Shown here: positions 49,919-60,900 of the stretch, in pieces
Numbering within the stretch: position 1 is the stretch's first letter
Layout: the number at the start of each line of letters is the position of its first letter
Source: Heliopora coerulea
Taxonomy: Eukaryota > Cnidaria > Anthozoa > Scleralcyonacea > Helioporidae
Assembly (NCBI GenBank): GCA_030142905.1
Contig: JASJOG010000630.1
Span: forward strand, 1-64,000
Length of the DNA stretch: 64,000 nucleotides
Reading direction: 5' to 3'
Translations under genes and position numbers: made by a program
Notes under the pieces: generated by a model
Database searches by the model: none
Seen by the model: only the letters and a program-made list of their open reading frames with translations
Told to the model about the DNA's origin: nothing

Positions 49919-50231
49919 TCAGACCAAAAGGGCTCGCGGAACCCTCTCCTTATGCCTGATAGACAAATGTGATCCCCTCACCTAAGCGGAAGCAGAAGTA
50001 ACTACCGCCGGCTCGGGGGTGAGGTGAACCAATGACAACGTGACTGGCGTGAGTTGGTCGTGGGTCCGCAGACCCGTCACCGGAAGAGAAAGCCTCTCCC
50101 GGCGGTTGGTCCCCGCGTCGGGGCACCACAGAAAAAATTAACTATCTTAGGAAGACCTAAGAAGTCCCAGCTAAATCGCAGGGCGCTACACCCGGCCCGT
50201 CGGTCGTCCCCGGAGGAGGTCAACCGACGCC

Positions 50232-53200
50232 CTAGGAAGTCGGGTCATTCCGGGAGCCGGGTGCCTCTATTCCGCGCGCGGAAGACGGATCCCCCCCTAG
50301 GCGAGAGCGGAGCTCATCAGGGAACGCCAGCGTACCATCGCCACAGACCGTACCCAGGACGCCCCCGGCTAACCATTGCGTCTCGAAGTAGGAGCGCAAC
50401 ACGTGGCGCTGTTGTATGCGCGCCAAAAACCGGAACGAAGACTTCACACGTTCCAACGCGTACCGGGGCTCCGGCTGAAGGTGTTCGAACCGAAAGAAGT
50501 TGCGGGATATCCATACTTGATGTCTCAACAAGGCCATCAGGACCGAGAAACCGGTCGGAATGTTGTCCGCCTTCCTGAAAGAAAACCGGACCTCGCGCGA
50601 CGCTGGGCGCGGCTGCGATGACCTAAATTGCGACATCAAGGCGTGGAGCCAGTCGATCAGCGAAGAAGCGAAAGGACACTCCACAAAAAGGTGCTCGATG
50701 GACTCTCTGCGGCCACAGTGACACCAAGGAGACACCGACATGCCGAACCGCAGCAGTCGGTCCGCTGTTGGAAGCACGCCGTGCGCTGTAAGCCACGAAG
50801 TATCGAGCGCAGCACGGTCGTGTCGTAGCTGGTCCAGGTTCTTCCACACGGTACGCCACTCCACTCCGATGGCGGAATACTTCTCGACGCATCGGTGCTC
50901 GTGACCGGTGTTCCTGACGAGGATGTCGTAGACCTCCTTGGCAGTAACGTTGGTCAGAGCTAGTGGCTCGGCGCCCGTGCGCGGTACCACCCAGCCCCCG
51001 GGGGCGTGATGGCCGCCTACTTGAAGCCACGCGGAGAGCACCTCGCGATAGAAAACGGGGATTTTCCTCAGTGTGGAGGCGCCGACCTGCCGTAAGTTGA
51101 AGGCTCGGCTGACTGGTTCCGCTAGGAAGGCCCTGCGGAGGTAGTGGCGATAAAAGAACTGCCAACCACGCTTCTCACCTACCAAGAAGCGCTTGGCCCA
51201 CACGACCCGGAAAGCAGAAACCTTTTTGGCGATGTCCACAACCCCTAGCCCCCCCCTGGCTATTGGCTGTGAGACTGTGTCCCTGCTGAGCCACTCTCTT
51301 TTCTTACCCCAAACAAAACTATAAATTAATTGATTAACTTTTTTAATTATTTCGTTAGGTAGTGTTACGACATTTGCTAGATACCAAAATAAACTGAGTC
51401 CAAGAACATTAACAATTAACGCTCGTCCCCGGAAAGATAGTTTGCGTTCGCGCCAAGCATGCAGCGTGGCTTTGAGCTTCGCGACGCGGGGCCCCCAGTC
51501 CTCGCCACCATCGTTGCTAAGACGTGTTCCGAGTGCAACGATGTGACCCGAAGACCACCGAAAGTCCGCTGGGAGGGAAGTACGGTTGCGCCAAGGTCCC
51601 AACAAGAGACCGTGACATTTGCCCGGGTTTAGTTTGGCCCCCGAGGCTTTTTCGTACCTCCCGAACAACTCCACCAAAGACAGGACCGACGAGTCGGTCG
51701 TCACGGTTATGGACGTGTCGTCGGCGTATTGTACAATTTTCGCGCGCTCTCGCCCTCCGGGGAGGGGAAAGCCGACGATGGTGTCGTCCGCGCGAACTGC
51801 ACATGCCAACGACTCCGCAACGAGGACGTAAAGGAGCGGGGAAAGGGGACAACCCTGCCGCACCCCCCTGGAAACCGGAAATGGCTCTGTGGCAAAGCCA
51901 TTCACGATAACCCGGCTGTACACATTCGTGTACAATAACCTAACCCATCCACAAAAGGACGCCCCGAAACCCATCTTGACCAGAACCTTCTCCATGTAGG
52001 TCCATTCTACTCGGTCAAAGGCTTTTTCCTGATCAAGGGAAAGGATTGCTGCTGGCACCGCCTCGGTGTTGGCGTAATCTACGATGTCCTGAAGAAGACG
52101 AACGTTCTCCCCAATGAAGCGGCCCGGGACCCCACACGACTGATCGGGCGAGACCACGGAACCTATTACATTAAGGAGGCGATTAGATAACGCTTTGGCG
52201 GCGATCTTATAGTCCACACACAATAAAGTGATGGGACGCCAGTTCGCCGTGTCCAAGAGGTCTCCCTTCTTGTACAGGAGCGTTATTGCACCAGAGCGTT
52301 GGGTCAGGGACAAGCGGCCACAACGGTTACACGAGTTTAGCACCCTTACAAGGTCGGGACCCAGGAGGCTCCAGAACCGAACGTAAAATTCGGCAGGTAG
52401 ACCATCCACCCCAGGTGCTTTGGAGGATGCCATTTGCTTGAGTGCCCGTAAGCACTCCTCCTCCGTGAGGTCTCCCTCACATGACTCGGACTCGGCGGCG
52501 GACAACTTCCGCTCGAGGCTCGAAAGAAAAGCCCCTTGTTCTTGATCCTCGAGATGTTGCGAGGAGAACAGTCGGAAATAGTAGTCCCTCCAGACGCCAA
52601 GGATGTCCTGCGTCGATTTAACGATCTGACCATCAGATCGACGAATGGCTCGAATGAGCCTTCGCTGACCTCGGACTTTCTCTTGGCGCAAGAAGTATGC
52701 CGAAGACGACTCCCCTTCTTCTGCCCACCTAATGTTGGCACGCAACTGGGCCCCCCTCGCCTCGGAAAGGAGTTCGGAGGCCAGCTCTGCCTTTTTTTCC
52801 TCCAACAGACCGGGGAGCTGTTCACCGTTGTCTATGCGCTTTTGGATATCGGCGACTGCTGCATTTAACTCTCGGATCTTACGCTTCTTATCGCGGGACG
52901 ATGCACTCGACAATCTGCGAATCAGTCCTTTTAAGCGGACCTTTCCTGCATCCCACCAGGACGAGAGAGAGTGGAAGGTATCCATCTCACAACGCCAATC
53001 CGCCCAAAATCGTGCGATTTCAGAACAGAAGGCCTCGTCTGACAGGTGAGACGTGTTAAACTTCCACAGGCCTTTGCCTCGCTCGACAGCTGATGGAAGG
53101 TCGATCTCGAGATACACATAGGAGTGATCCGAGCGGAAAAAGGGGTAGATCCCCACCGACGAGACAAACCCGAAATACCTTTCGGGTAGCCAGATCATAT

Positions 53201-53831
53201 CGATCCGGGACCCCTGCGCGCCATTGGGTCGTCGCCACGTGAACTCTGCGTCCCCTGGGTGTTTAGTACGCCAGGCATCACAGAGTTCGAACGCAGCCAT
53301 TAGGTCACTCAATGTCGAGGACCAGTTGTACGCCCAATACGACTCTGGATTGCAACCGAAGCGATCCAGGCGGGGATTGACCACGGTGTTGAAATCTCCG
53401 CAGAGAAACACCGGGAGGTCTGGGTCTATGGCCTGATACAGGGATTCGAAAAAAACAGCGCCGTCATCCTTATTATTGGGTCCATACAGACACACGACCT
53501 GGAAGTTTAGATCGTCTCGGCGAAGTTCCGCAACGATTAAACGACCGGCCTCGTCTCGCACTTTTTTCACCACCTGAAAACAGGGCTTGTAGAGGAGGGC
53601 CACCCCCGCGCTGCGCGTTGTACCGGGGGACGAGATAGTTTGATAATTTAGTTTATTATTAATATTTAGATTATTTTTGCTAAACCAAAGATCGAGCTCC
53701 TTCTCCGAAGTGGCATGCGTTTCCTGCATACAGATCAGGTCAGGTGTGAAACAGTTGAGCCACGACATTAATGTCTGGCGGTGGCCCAAGGTGCGAAGAC
53801 CCTGGGCATTAAGTGTGATGATACTGATCAT
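50232..53831 (-). CDS. Keno-like ORF2: APE endonuclease / reverse transcriptase
   Basis: The 1199-residue homologue of the ORF2 at 33699-37235. APE motifs: QETH (Glu37), GDFN (Asp146), RID (Asp211), SDH (234-236). Reverse transcriptase motifs: LSLDQEKAFD (Asp600), GVRQGCPLSP and YADD (702-705). The C-terminal CHC...H...C finger lies near residues 1040-1055, and a ~20-residue Arg/Ser/Gly-rich tail follows beyond the end of the other two. The start ATG at 53831 follows the ORF1 stop by 11 nt, so reinitiation would work differently from the ATGA overlap of the sister family. No disabling change is seen. Confidence 0.93.
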   Translation of the reverse strand: MISIITLNAQGLRTLGHRQTLMSWLNCFTPDLICMQETHATSEKELDLWFSKNNLNINNKLNYQTISSPGTTRSAGVALLYKPCFQVVKKVRDEAGRLIVAELRRDDLNFQVVCLYGPNNKDDGAVFFESLYQAIDPDLPVFLCGDFNTVVNPRLDRFGCNPESYWAYNWSSTLSDLMAAFELCDAWRTKHPGDAEFTWRRPNGAQGSRIDMIWLPERYFGFVSSVGIYPFFRSDHSYVYLEIDLPSAVERGKGLWKFNTSHLSDEAFCSEIARFWADWRCEMDTFHSLSSWWDAGKVRLKGLIRRLSSASSRDKKRKIRELNAAVADIQKRIDNGEQLPGLLEEKKAELASELLSEARGAQLRANIRWAEEGESSSAYFLRQEKVRGQRRLIRAIRRSDGQIVKSTQDILGVWRDYYFRLFSSQHLEDQEQGAFLSSLERKLSAAESESCEGDLTEEECLRALKQMASSKAPGVDGLPAEFYVRFWSLLGPDLVRVLNSCNRCGRLSLTQRSGAITLLYKKGDLLDTANWRPITLLCVDYKIAAKALSNRLLNVIGSVVSPDQSCGVPGRFIGENVRLLQDIVDYANTEAVPAAILSLDQEKAFDRVEWTYMEKVLVKMGFGASFCGWVRLLYTNVYSRVIVNGFATEPFPVSRGVRQGCPLSPLLYVLVAESLACAVRADDTIVGFPLPGGRERAKIVQYADDTSITVTTDSSVLSLVELFGRYEKASGAKLNPGKCHGLLLGPWRNRTSLPADFRWSSGHIVALGTRLSNDGGEDWGPRVAKLKATLHAWRERKLSFRGRALIVNVLGLSLFWYLANVVTLPNEIIKKVNQLIYSFVWGKKREWLSRDTVSQPIARGGLGVVDIAKKVSAFRVVWAKRFLVGEKRGWQFFYRHYLRRAFLAEPVSRAFNLRQVGASTLRKIPVFYREVLSAWLQVGGHHAPGGWVVPRTGAEPLALTNVTAKEVYDILVRNTGHEHRCVEKYSAIGVEWRTVWKNLDQLRHDRAALDTSWLTAHGVLPTADRLLRFGMSVSPWCHCGRRESIEHLFVECPFASSLIDWLHALMSQFRSSQPRPASREVRFSFRKADNIPTGFSVLMALLRHQVWISRNFFRFEHLQPEPRYALERVKSSFRFLARIQQRHVLRSYFETQWLAGGVLGTVCGDGTLAFPDELRSRLGGDPSSARGIEAPGSRNDPTS

Positions 53832-53842
53832 CGATAGTTGAG

Positions 53843-55861
53843 TCAGTCCAGCGAGCCCTCAAATGGAGGGTTCGGGATAGTCGCTAGAGCGGCTTTACGT
53901 TCCGGGAAGAGCAAATTCCCAGAGTTGGTGACGGTGACTGTCTCCTCCTCGGAAGCAGATGAGTATTCGTCATCGCTGTCCATGTCCTCTGCGGTGGGTG
54001 TTTGGAGAGGCTCTGGTGGTGGGGGAGGAGGGGCAAGCACTTTCGGACGCCTGCGAGTGGCACCGACAACAGGTCGTGGTGCGGTCCGTCGTCGAGTGAA
54101 CGGATCGAAGGGTTCCTGCCCGCGGGGCGCGCCGTGACGATTTTTGCGCGGGCCAGAGGTGCTACCGTAACGATTTTTGCGTGGGCCAGAGGTGCCCCCA
54201 AGCTTTTTTTGCGAAGGTTGCTCCGGCTCGGTGGCGTGTGGGATGGCCACACTTGGTCCTTCCAGAAGAGGAAGGGAAGTAGGGTCCTGCAACGGCAGGG
54301 AGGCGGCAGCCCCGGACAAAATGCCATGTGGGGCTGCCACGTGTGTGTCCTTCTGGTGAGAAGGAGAGGTAGAAGGAGATACCGGCAGAGGTAAAGAGGT
54401 GGGATCTGCCGGGGGAGTCTCCTGTTGGGAATTGGTACTGGTTGCCTTCGCCTGAAAGGGAAGGGCCTGGTCTTGCACCTGCAGGAAGGTAGGATCTGCT
54501 GGTGCGGGTGGGAGGCCAAAGGGAGCCGAGATGCCCGAGATCAACGGGCGGAAGGCGTCCCCTAGAGCTGGCCTTGTTCTGGTCGATGGGGCCCCCGGTC
54601 CCGTCAATTGGCGGAACTTCTTGCACGGGGGTTCCTCATCTGGGACGGCTCGCTGGGCAGCGGTAGCCGGGGTTGAGTCCTCAGCGTTTCCTTCCCGGGG
54701 GGCAGGAAGGAAGGCCTCCTGACTCACGCGGGTAAATGAAAGGTTAGCGCTGTTGGGGATTTCCCGGACAGATGCTGGGACGTGTGGGGGAGTAGTTTCC
54801 CCATTGGTAGCCTCTGAGCGGGCCTGGGCCTCATGTGAGGGTGCTGTCGCGAGGGACTTCCAGGGAGCCGGCAAGGACGACGGGTCGAGAGGTTGGGACC
54901 CGATGGGGATGTCATTCGGAGGGTCTTGCCGGGTAGCCGATGTTGAGGCGACCTCGCGTGATGTGGTGCGCGGAACTATTGATCTGCGCGAATTTTTCCT
55001 TTTGCGGTTCTTACGACTCCTGCGCTGGCGTTGTGGTGGCGGTGAGCGTTGTGCCAGGCTTGCCAAAGCAGGAGGCAAAGGAGAAGGTTCCTCCTGGGCG
55101 GTTACCGCCGCGTAAGAACGTCCGGGGGTAACTGTGGAGGGGGCGCGAGAAGGTACTGGCCGAGTGTTCGTTGCCACTGTTGTGGCCAGGCGCCGTAATT
55201 TCGGGGGGGCCCCAAGGGGCGAACGCGCCGGGCTCGCCGATGGCGAGGATGGGTGGCGGCGTGGAGGGGTGCCAGGGTCCCGACTGGATTGTTGGGGAAC
55301 CAGGCGTTGTTGAGGGCCTCGCCTATTTGGGCACTGACGGCCCGTATGGCCAGGCGCGTGGCACCGGAAACAAGTAGGTGTTTGGTCGCGGTACCAAATA
55401 TGGCACGCGTGGCCTCGGATACGAACCATGGATGGGATGTCCTTCCGGATTTCTGTGAAGGCAAAAAGCGTGCCTGTCGCGACCAAGTCAATGATCTCCG
55501 ATTTGATCTCGTGTATTTTTCCAAAGGGTTGGAAGGCCTTGTGGATGAATTCATGTGGGGTGCCATAGGCCAAACGGCGGATTGTTACCCACTTTTTATT
55601 GCTAACCGGGTTCAAGGTTAGAGGATGACCACGGAACGTTATGCCCGTATTCATAACGTCCTCCATTTTACGGGACGTGGTGAAGCAGAACCTGACCTCA
55701 GAAGCGGAAAGGAGCTGTATGCAGGCAAACGCGCTATGCAAGGGGTTTGCCACTGATAGAAAACATTTGCGGAGCTCCGCCTCGGTGACACGAGGCTTGC
55801 CTCGTAAGCAGAGCTCGGGCAAGGAGCACAGGGCGGACCGGTTGGAAAAGGGTACCGCCAT
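53843..55861 (-). CDS. Keno-like ORF1, long form
   Basis: At 672 residues it is about 140 longer than the ORF1 of Keno-like 1 and 3. The first 180 residues align without gaps, including the zinc knuckle at exactly the same positions (C164, C167, H172, C177). The extra length is a Pro/Ser/Thr-rich linker with a basic QRQRRSRKNRKRKNSRR patch near residue 285. Near the C-terminus there is an internal duplication of ~11 residues (GSTSGPRKNRYG-type, about 575-597) followed by an acidic segment. Its expected role is RNA binding and particle assembly. Confidence 0.88.
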   Translation of the reverse strand: MAVPFSNRSALCSLPELCLRGKPRVTEAELRKCFLSVANPLHSAFACIQLLSASEVRFCFTTSRKMEDVMNTGITFRGHPLTLNPVSNKKWVTIRRLAYGTPHEFIHKAFQPFGKIHEIKSEIIDLVATGTLFAFTEIRKDIPSMVRIRGHACHIWYRDQTPTCFRCHAPGHTGRQCPNRRGPQQRLVPQQSSRDPGTPPRRHPSSPSASPARSPLGAPPKLRRLATTVATNTRPVPSRAPSTVTPGRSYAAVTAQEEPSPLPPALASLAQRSPPPQRQRRSRKNRKRKNSRRSIVPRTTSREVASTSATRQDPPNDIPIGSQPLDPSSLPAPWKSLATAPSHEAQARSEATNGETTPPHVPASVREIPNSANLSFTRVSQEAFLPAPREGNAEDSTPATAAQRAVPDEEPPCKKFRQLTGPGAPSTRTRPALGDAFRPLISGISAPFGLPPAPADPTFLQVQDQALPFQAKATSTNSQQETPPADPTSLPLPVSPSTSPSHQKDTHVAAPHGILSGAAASLPLQDPTSLPLLEGPSVAIPHATEPEQPSQKKLGGTSGPRKNRYGSTSGPRKNRHGAPRGQEPFDPFTRRRTAPRPVVGATRRRPKVLAPPPPPPEPLQTPTAEDMDSDDEYSSASEEETVTVTNSGNLLFPERKAALATIPNPPFEGSLD

Positions 55862-56271
55862 TAGAGTAAACTATATCTACGAAAGGATACGGAGAAGGAT
55901 ACTCCAAAAAAAACGTGGTCCCAGAAAGACCAGAACGAACTCCAAAAAGGAGAGGAACCAGGGACTACTGCCCCAGAGCAAGTAGTCCCACAAGCGAAGA
56001 ACCAAACGAGAGAGCCAACTATAAGTCCAGTGGTTGTGATGCCAAGGCTCTGACAAGAGCCACTCCAAAGAAGCACGGTCGGACACCACGGACCACGAGG
56101 CGTTGAGAACTCGAAGAAGAAGAAAACCACGAAGAGGAAAACTAGAGTGTTATCGGGAGGACTCGCCGAAGCATGCGTCCACCCTAGTTTCCTCGATAAC
56201 AGCAAAAACCAAACAGCCAAAGGACGAACCAACAGGAACGGATTCCGGACTGCGATCGCTAGGTACTCACA
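55862..56271 (-). promoter_or_regulatory. Keno-like 2 5' UTR
   Basis: About 410 nt, no convincing reading frame. The outer end in sense reads GTGAGTACCTAGCGATCGC. The block at 56147-56180 (GGAC...CATGCTTCG...GAGTCC, then TCCCGATAACAC) is shared with the other two Keno-like elements. Confidence 0.6.
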
Positions 56272-56403
56272 AGCCAATAGGCCGAGAAGCGATAGCGAAA
56301 AGGAAAAAAATCAGTTTAAGAACGAAAAACGCCGACAAACATGTTGTGGTTCGTTTTGGTCAGCGGACGTTGCTGTAGCGTACCTTATTGTTCGGCAAAC
56401 AAA

Positions 56404-56521
56404 GACTACAACACGGGGTATTCCCAGGCGGTCACCCATCCAAGTACTAACTCCGCCCGACCGGGCTTAACTTCGGTGATCTGACGAGAACCGGTGCTTT
56501 CCCGGTGGTATGGTCGTAGAC
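56404..56521 (-). rRNA. 5S: 5S rRNA, diverged class
   Basis: Four substitutions from the reference class (in sense: A to G near nt 25, C to A near nt 40, G to A near nt 70, and the terminal AGAC to AGTC). The copy at 63619 has the same four, so this is a stable variant class rather than random decay. Confidence 0.93.
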
Positions 56522-56674
56522 AGGAGGCGTAAGGACTATAGCATTTTTATAGCTAGCGCTGTGTGTGGCGGCCAACTGGACGAAGATATTGTTAGGAACG
56601 CACCGAACTACACCATCACCTACATCGTGTTTCACTCACTAATCCGTTTTCACTTCAGCTTTACGCTTTGATAG

Positions 56675-56695
56675 GGAGGGAGGGAGGGAGGGGAC
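56675..56695. repeat. GGGA microsatellite beside U1
   Basis: A short (GGGA)n run directly downstream of the U1 3' end, found only in the diverged class (also at 63889-63908). Confidence 0.8.
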
Positions 56696-56731
56696 GAGCG
56701 CGAACGCAGGTCCCCACTACCAGAAATTATA

Positions 56732-56763
<32 letters not shown>

Positions 56764-56852
56764 GGAGTCAACCCAATCGAAGTGCAATGAGAGGGCCTCA
56801 TCCTGAGAGGACTTCCTTCATGATCAAAGTACCTCTCGCGTCAGGTAAGTAT
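56690..56852 (-). ncRNA. U1: U1 snRNA, diverged class, U1-70K loop variant
   Basis: U1 with the normal 5' end and Sm site, but the stem-loop I loop reads GATCATGAAG instead of GATCACGAAG (56820). This loop binds U1-70K, and the changed C is normally highly conserved, so the copy may be impaired or a pseudogene. Confidence 0.88.
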
Positions 56853-57275
56853 GCGTTTTCCGGCGAAAGGCAACGTTTTGATTGGTTCATTTCACACTGT
56901 CGCATGTGGTAGGAACGTTGCTTGGTGCATCAACTTAGCTAGGAATGACTGAAATGATTACCTACCATGTTTTATCTCTAGCATTTCCTTCGCTACTCCT
57001 TGGAACTGTGGGCGGGCGGGCGGGCGGGCGGGCGGGCGGGCGGGCGGGCGGGCGGGCGGGCGGGCGAGCGATGGTTCGTCATCTTGTCGTTCCTTGCAAT
57101 CGCCAAGCAGCCAACCTTGTCCGCATCATGCTCTCCAGAGACACGGCGCTTCGTCTCCAGGGACACATTCAAAGCTGACCTGAAATGTAATCGCACAAAA
57201 CACATTACTTGCTGCTCTGACCGTTTTCCTTTCATATCATTTCAATTGTTATTGTTGTTCTTCCCCTTTGGGGAA
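56853..57275. other. Diverged-class spacer
   Basis: Corresponds to 4665-5022 with many substitutions and a long (CGGG)n run. No gene recognised. Confidence 0.6.
57009..57066. repeat. (CGGG)n microsatellite
   Basis: About 58 bp of uninterrupted GGGC repeats, a strong potential G-quadruplex on the plus strand. Confidence 0.95.
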
Positions 57276-57525
57276 GGGGCCGTACTCGGATTTAGTGCAA
57301 GACCGAGACAACCCGTGGCCAGGGTGAAGCAAGCTTCAATCCCATGGCCGAGGTCCAAAAATCAGTTTAATATATGAGCCAGGCGTTGCCTGGCATACCA
57401 GATATTAAGCTGATAAGAACAGATACTACACTTGATCTTGTTTTGAATTTCTCCCCGACAGCTATGAGAACCCGACGGTGCAATGGGCCTCTGGAGCTGT
57501 GTGCGGCGGGGGATAATCCACGGAG

Positions 57526-57544
57526 GTAGCATATCGCTGGCTAC
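57526..57544 (-). other. 3' UTR hairpin, Keno-like 3
   Basis: GTAGC/GCTAC arms and loop identical to Keno-like 1. Confidence 0.8.
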
Positions 57545-57962
57545 GCAGTTACAGGGCTCGCGAAACCCTCTCCACGCCTGAAACGACAAGGTGGTAGGAC
57601 GGTCGGCTACTCAGTGCGTAGTATCTTGTCGCCGTTTCACCGACGGACCGTGAGGTGGAGAATGAGGGTGACTGGCGGTGAGACGTGGCCTTGGTCCGCA
57701 GACTTCCAAGCAAATAATAACCATGTAAAGGCGAGAAAGCGCTCAGGACGTCAAGTACACCGGTGAAGGAGACCCTCGGTACTGGGCTCTCCCTCGCAAC
57801 TAATAAGACATAAAAGGGGAGAGCACTTGGGGCGTCAAGTACACTGGTTAAGGAGACCCTCGGCACCAAGCACCCCCTCCGTAGAAAAACTTAGTCTAGA
57901 CCCGGGGTTAGTACCCCTATAAGTGATAATTAGTGTTCTTACCTTTTAGTTTTAACCTGACC

Positions 57963-60900
57963 TTAAGAATGCAACTCAGCGTGGAAAGAAAGAGACCCAT
58001 CCGGCTGCAAAAATCCAAAGACACCCCCAGCTAGCCATTCTTGCTCAAAGGTGGATGTGAGACAATGGCGCTGTTGCACCCGTAAGAGGAAACGAAAGGA
58101 TGACTTTGTCCTCTTCAACGAGATCTGGGGTTCTGGCTGAAGACCATCAAAACGATGAGAATTTCGGGCAATCCATATCTGGTGGCGGATTAGGGCCAAC
58201 AAAGCCAGGAATCCCGCTGGAGGCGCAGCTGGTTTGGGATAGGTCCATAGGATGTCAATGGTGGTAGGACGCGTCGCTGACGAGTTGTGGCGACGGAGGA
58301 GGTTAGTGAACCAGTCCAGCAGGGGTGCCGTAAAGGGACACTCGACGAATAGGTGGACGAGGGTCTCTGGTGCCCCACAGTGACAGGAAGGGTTGACATC
58401 CATGCCAAAGTGCAAAAGTCGGTCTGCTGTTGGTAAGATGCAGTGGGCAATGAGCCATGAGGTATCCAGAGCTGGCCGCGAGTATCGAAGTAGGTTGAGG
58501 TTTTTCCACACTGCACGCCATTCAATGTGGCCGAAGCCAAGTTCACGAGTTTTGGCTATACATCGGTGTGGTTTGTAATTGGTGCGGCCTAAGGTGGCAT
58601 ACATACGGTGAGCAGTAACGTCAGCCAAAGGGATGGGATCAGTCTGTGGTTGTGGGACGATCCATGCTCCAAAGGCACGAGTGCCACCCACGGAGTACCA
58701 AGCTGTTAAGACGGCTCGGTAGAAAGGAGGCAGACGGCGAAGAGTGGCATCACCAACGTTCTGCAAGCCAAACACGCGTTCTTCAGGTGCTGCAAGGAAA
58801 GCCCGTCGAAGGTGGAATCTAAAGAAACTCTGCCAACCACGGTATTCACCGGAAAGAAAGCGCTTCACCCACATAATGTAAAGAGACGACAGCTTGCGAG
58901 TCACTTCTACAACCCCTAAGCCTCCTTGGTCGAGGGGCTGTGTCACCGAAGACCTGCTGAGCCATTCCCTCTTTTTCCCCCACACAAAAGGAAAAACAAG
59001 TTTATTAATTTCGTGGACGATGTTAGTCGGGATTAGTCGGATTGAGCCTAAGTACCAGAATGTACTTAGGCCAAGAGAGTTAGTAATTAGGGCCCGGCCC
59101 CTAAAGGACAGCTTGCGGTGCGCCCAAGACTGAAAGACCTTCTCCAGCTTTTTGAGGTGGGGCCCCCAGTCCTCGCCTCCCTCATTTGAGAGGCGGCTTC
59201 CAAGGACCTCGATATGGCTGGAGGAAACCCGAAAGTCCACTGGGAAAGAGGTGCGAGATCTCCATGGGCCCAAGACGAGGGCTTTACATTTAGTAATGTT
59301 AAGCCGAGCCCCCGATCCTTTTTCGTACCTCTCGAACAACCGGACCAAAGCGAGAATCGAATCGTCCGAGGTCACCAGTGCGGACGTGTCGTCGGCGTAT
59401 TGCGAGATCTTGTGTCGCACTCCCCCAGCAGGGAGAGGAAACCCGTCAATGGCGGGGTCTGCGCGGATGGCGCAGGCCAACGACTCTGCGACCAGGACGT
59501 ATAAAAGCGGCGAAATAGGACAACCTTGCCTAACCCCCCGGCGAACGGGAAACAGCTCCGAAACGAAGCCGTTCACGATCACCGCCGAAAACACCTCACC
59601 GTACAACAGGGCCACCCAGCGGCGAAAAGAGGGGCCAAATCCCATCTTGACCAGAACCTTCTGCATGTAGGTCCACTCTACACGGTCGAAGGCTTTTTCC
59701 TGATCAAGGGAGAGCACAGCAGCGGGTAATGCCTGAGAGTTAGCATAATCTACGACGTCGTGGAGAAGACGTACGTTCTCCCCCACGCACCGGCCGGGAA
59801 TGCCGCACGATTGATCCGGCGACACCACGGACGATATAACCAGGAGGAGGCGATTCGCTAGCGCCTTGGCCGCGATCTTGTAATCCGCACACAGGAGAGT
59901 GATTGGACGCCAATTCGCGGTTTCAAGAGGGTCCCCCTTCTTGAACAAGAGCGTTATCGTACCCGAGCGTTGGGATTTGGACATTTTTCCAGAACGGTAG
60001 CACGAGTTGAATACGTTGACTAAGTCTGGGCCCAACAACCCCCAGAACCGAACGTAAAATTCGGCGGGAAGGCCATCTACCCCCGGCGACTTATTGGAAG
60101 CCATCTGCTTGAGTGCCCTTTCACACTCTGCTTCCGTGAGGTCTCCCTCACACAACTCGGTCTCGGCAGGGGACAACTTACGTTCAAGACGCTCTAGGAA
60201 GGGGTGTTGTTCTCCCTCGTCTAGGTGTTCTGACGAGAACAGCTTGAAGTAGTAATCCCGCCATACGCCAATCATGTCCTTAGTGGAGGTAGCAAGCGTG
60301 CCGTCAGGGCGTTTAACGCCACTGATTAAGCGCTGCTGCCCCCGGACCTTCTCTTGGCGCAGGAAATAGGCCGTCGACGACTCCCCGTCTTCCGCCCACC
60401 GCGTGGCTGCACGCAACTGAGCCCCCTTGGCTTCCGTGAGAAGCTCGGAGGCTAGCTCTGCTCTCACTTCCTCCAGCAGACCGGGGAGCTGCTCACCGTT
60501 ATTAATTCGCCTTTGGACATGTTCGACGGTAGCGTTCAACGATTTGATTTTGCGTCGCTGCTGTTGAGATTTCTCCCGCGAGAAACGACGGATCAACCTT
60601 TTAATCCGGGCTTTGCCGGCATCCCACCATGATGAGAGAGAGGAAAAACGATTCCGCTCACGTCGCCAATCCACCCAAAATGCTGCGATTTCGTTGCAGA
60701 AGGCCTCATCTTTGAGGTGAGAGGTGTTGAACTTCCATAATCCTTTGCCCCTATCAACCCCAGATGGAAGGTTGATGTCCAGATACACGTAGGAGTGATC
60801 TGATCGAAAGAAGGGAAAGATCCCCACTGACGAGACGAGACCCAGGTATCGCTGTGGTAACCAGATCATGTCGATCCGGGAGGCCTGGCCGCCACCGGGC

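Larger units (their letters stand above)
49796..56271 (-). mobile_element. Keno-like 2 non-LTR retrotransposon, full length
   Basis: A 6.48-kb element at site I with a perfect junction (no target duplication). It is clearly a different family from Keno-like 1 and 3: ORF1 is longer and the two ORFs are separated by 11 nt rather than overlapping. The 3' UTR (436 nt) is the one closest to the half elements. Both ORFs are open and all catalytic motifs are present. Confidence 0.92.
49632..56293 (-). pseudogene. U2: U2 snRNA split at site I by Keno-like 2
   Basis: 3' segment 49632-49795 and 5' segment 56272-56293 (22 nt, consensus sequence). The left flank belongs to the main unit class and the right flank to the diverged class. 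Confidence 0.93.
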
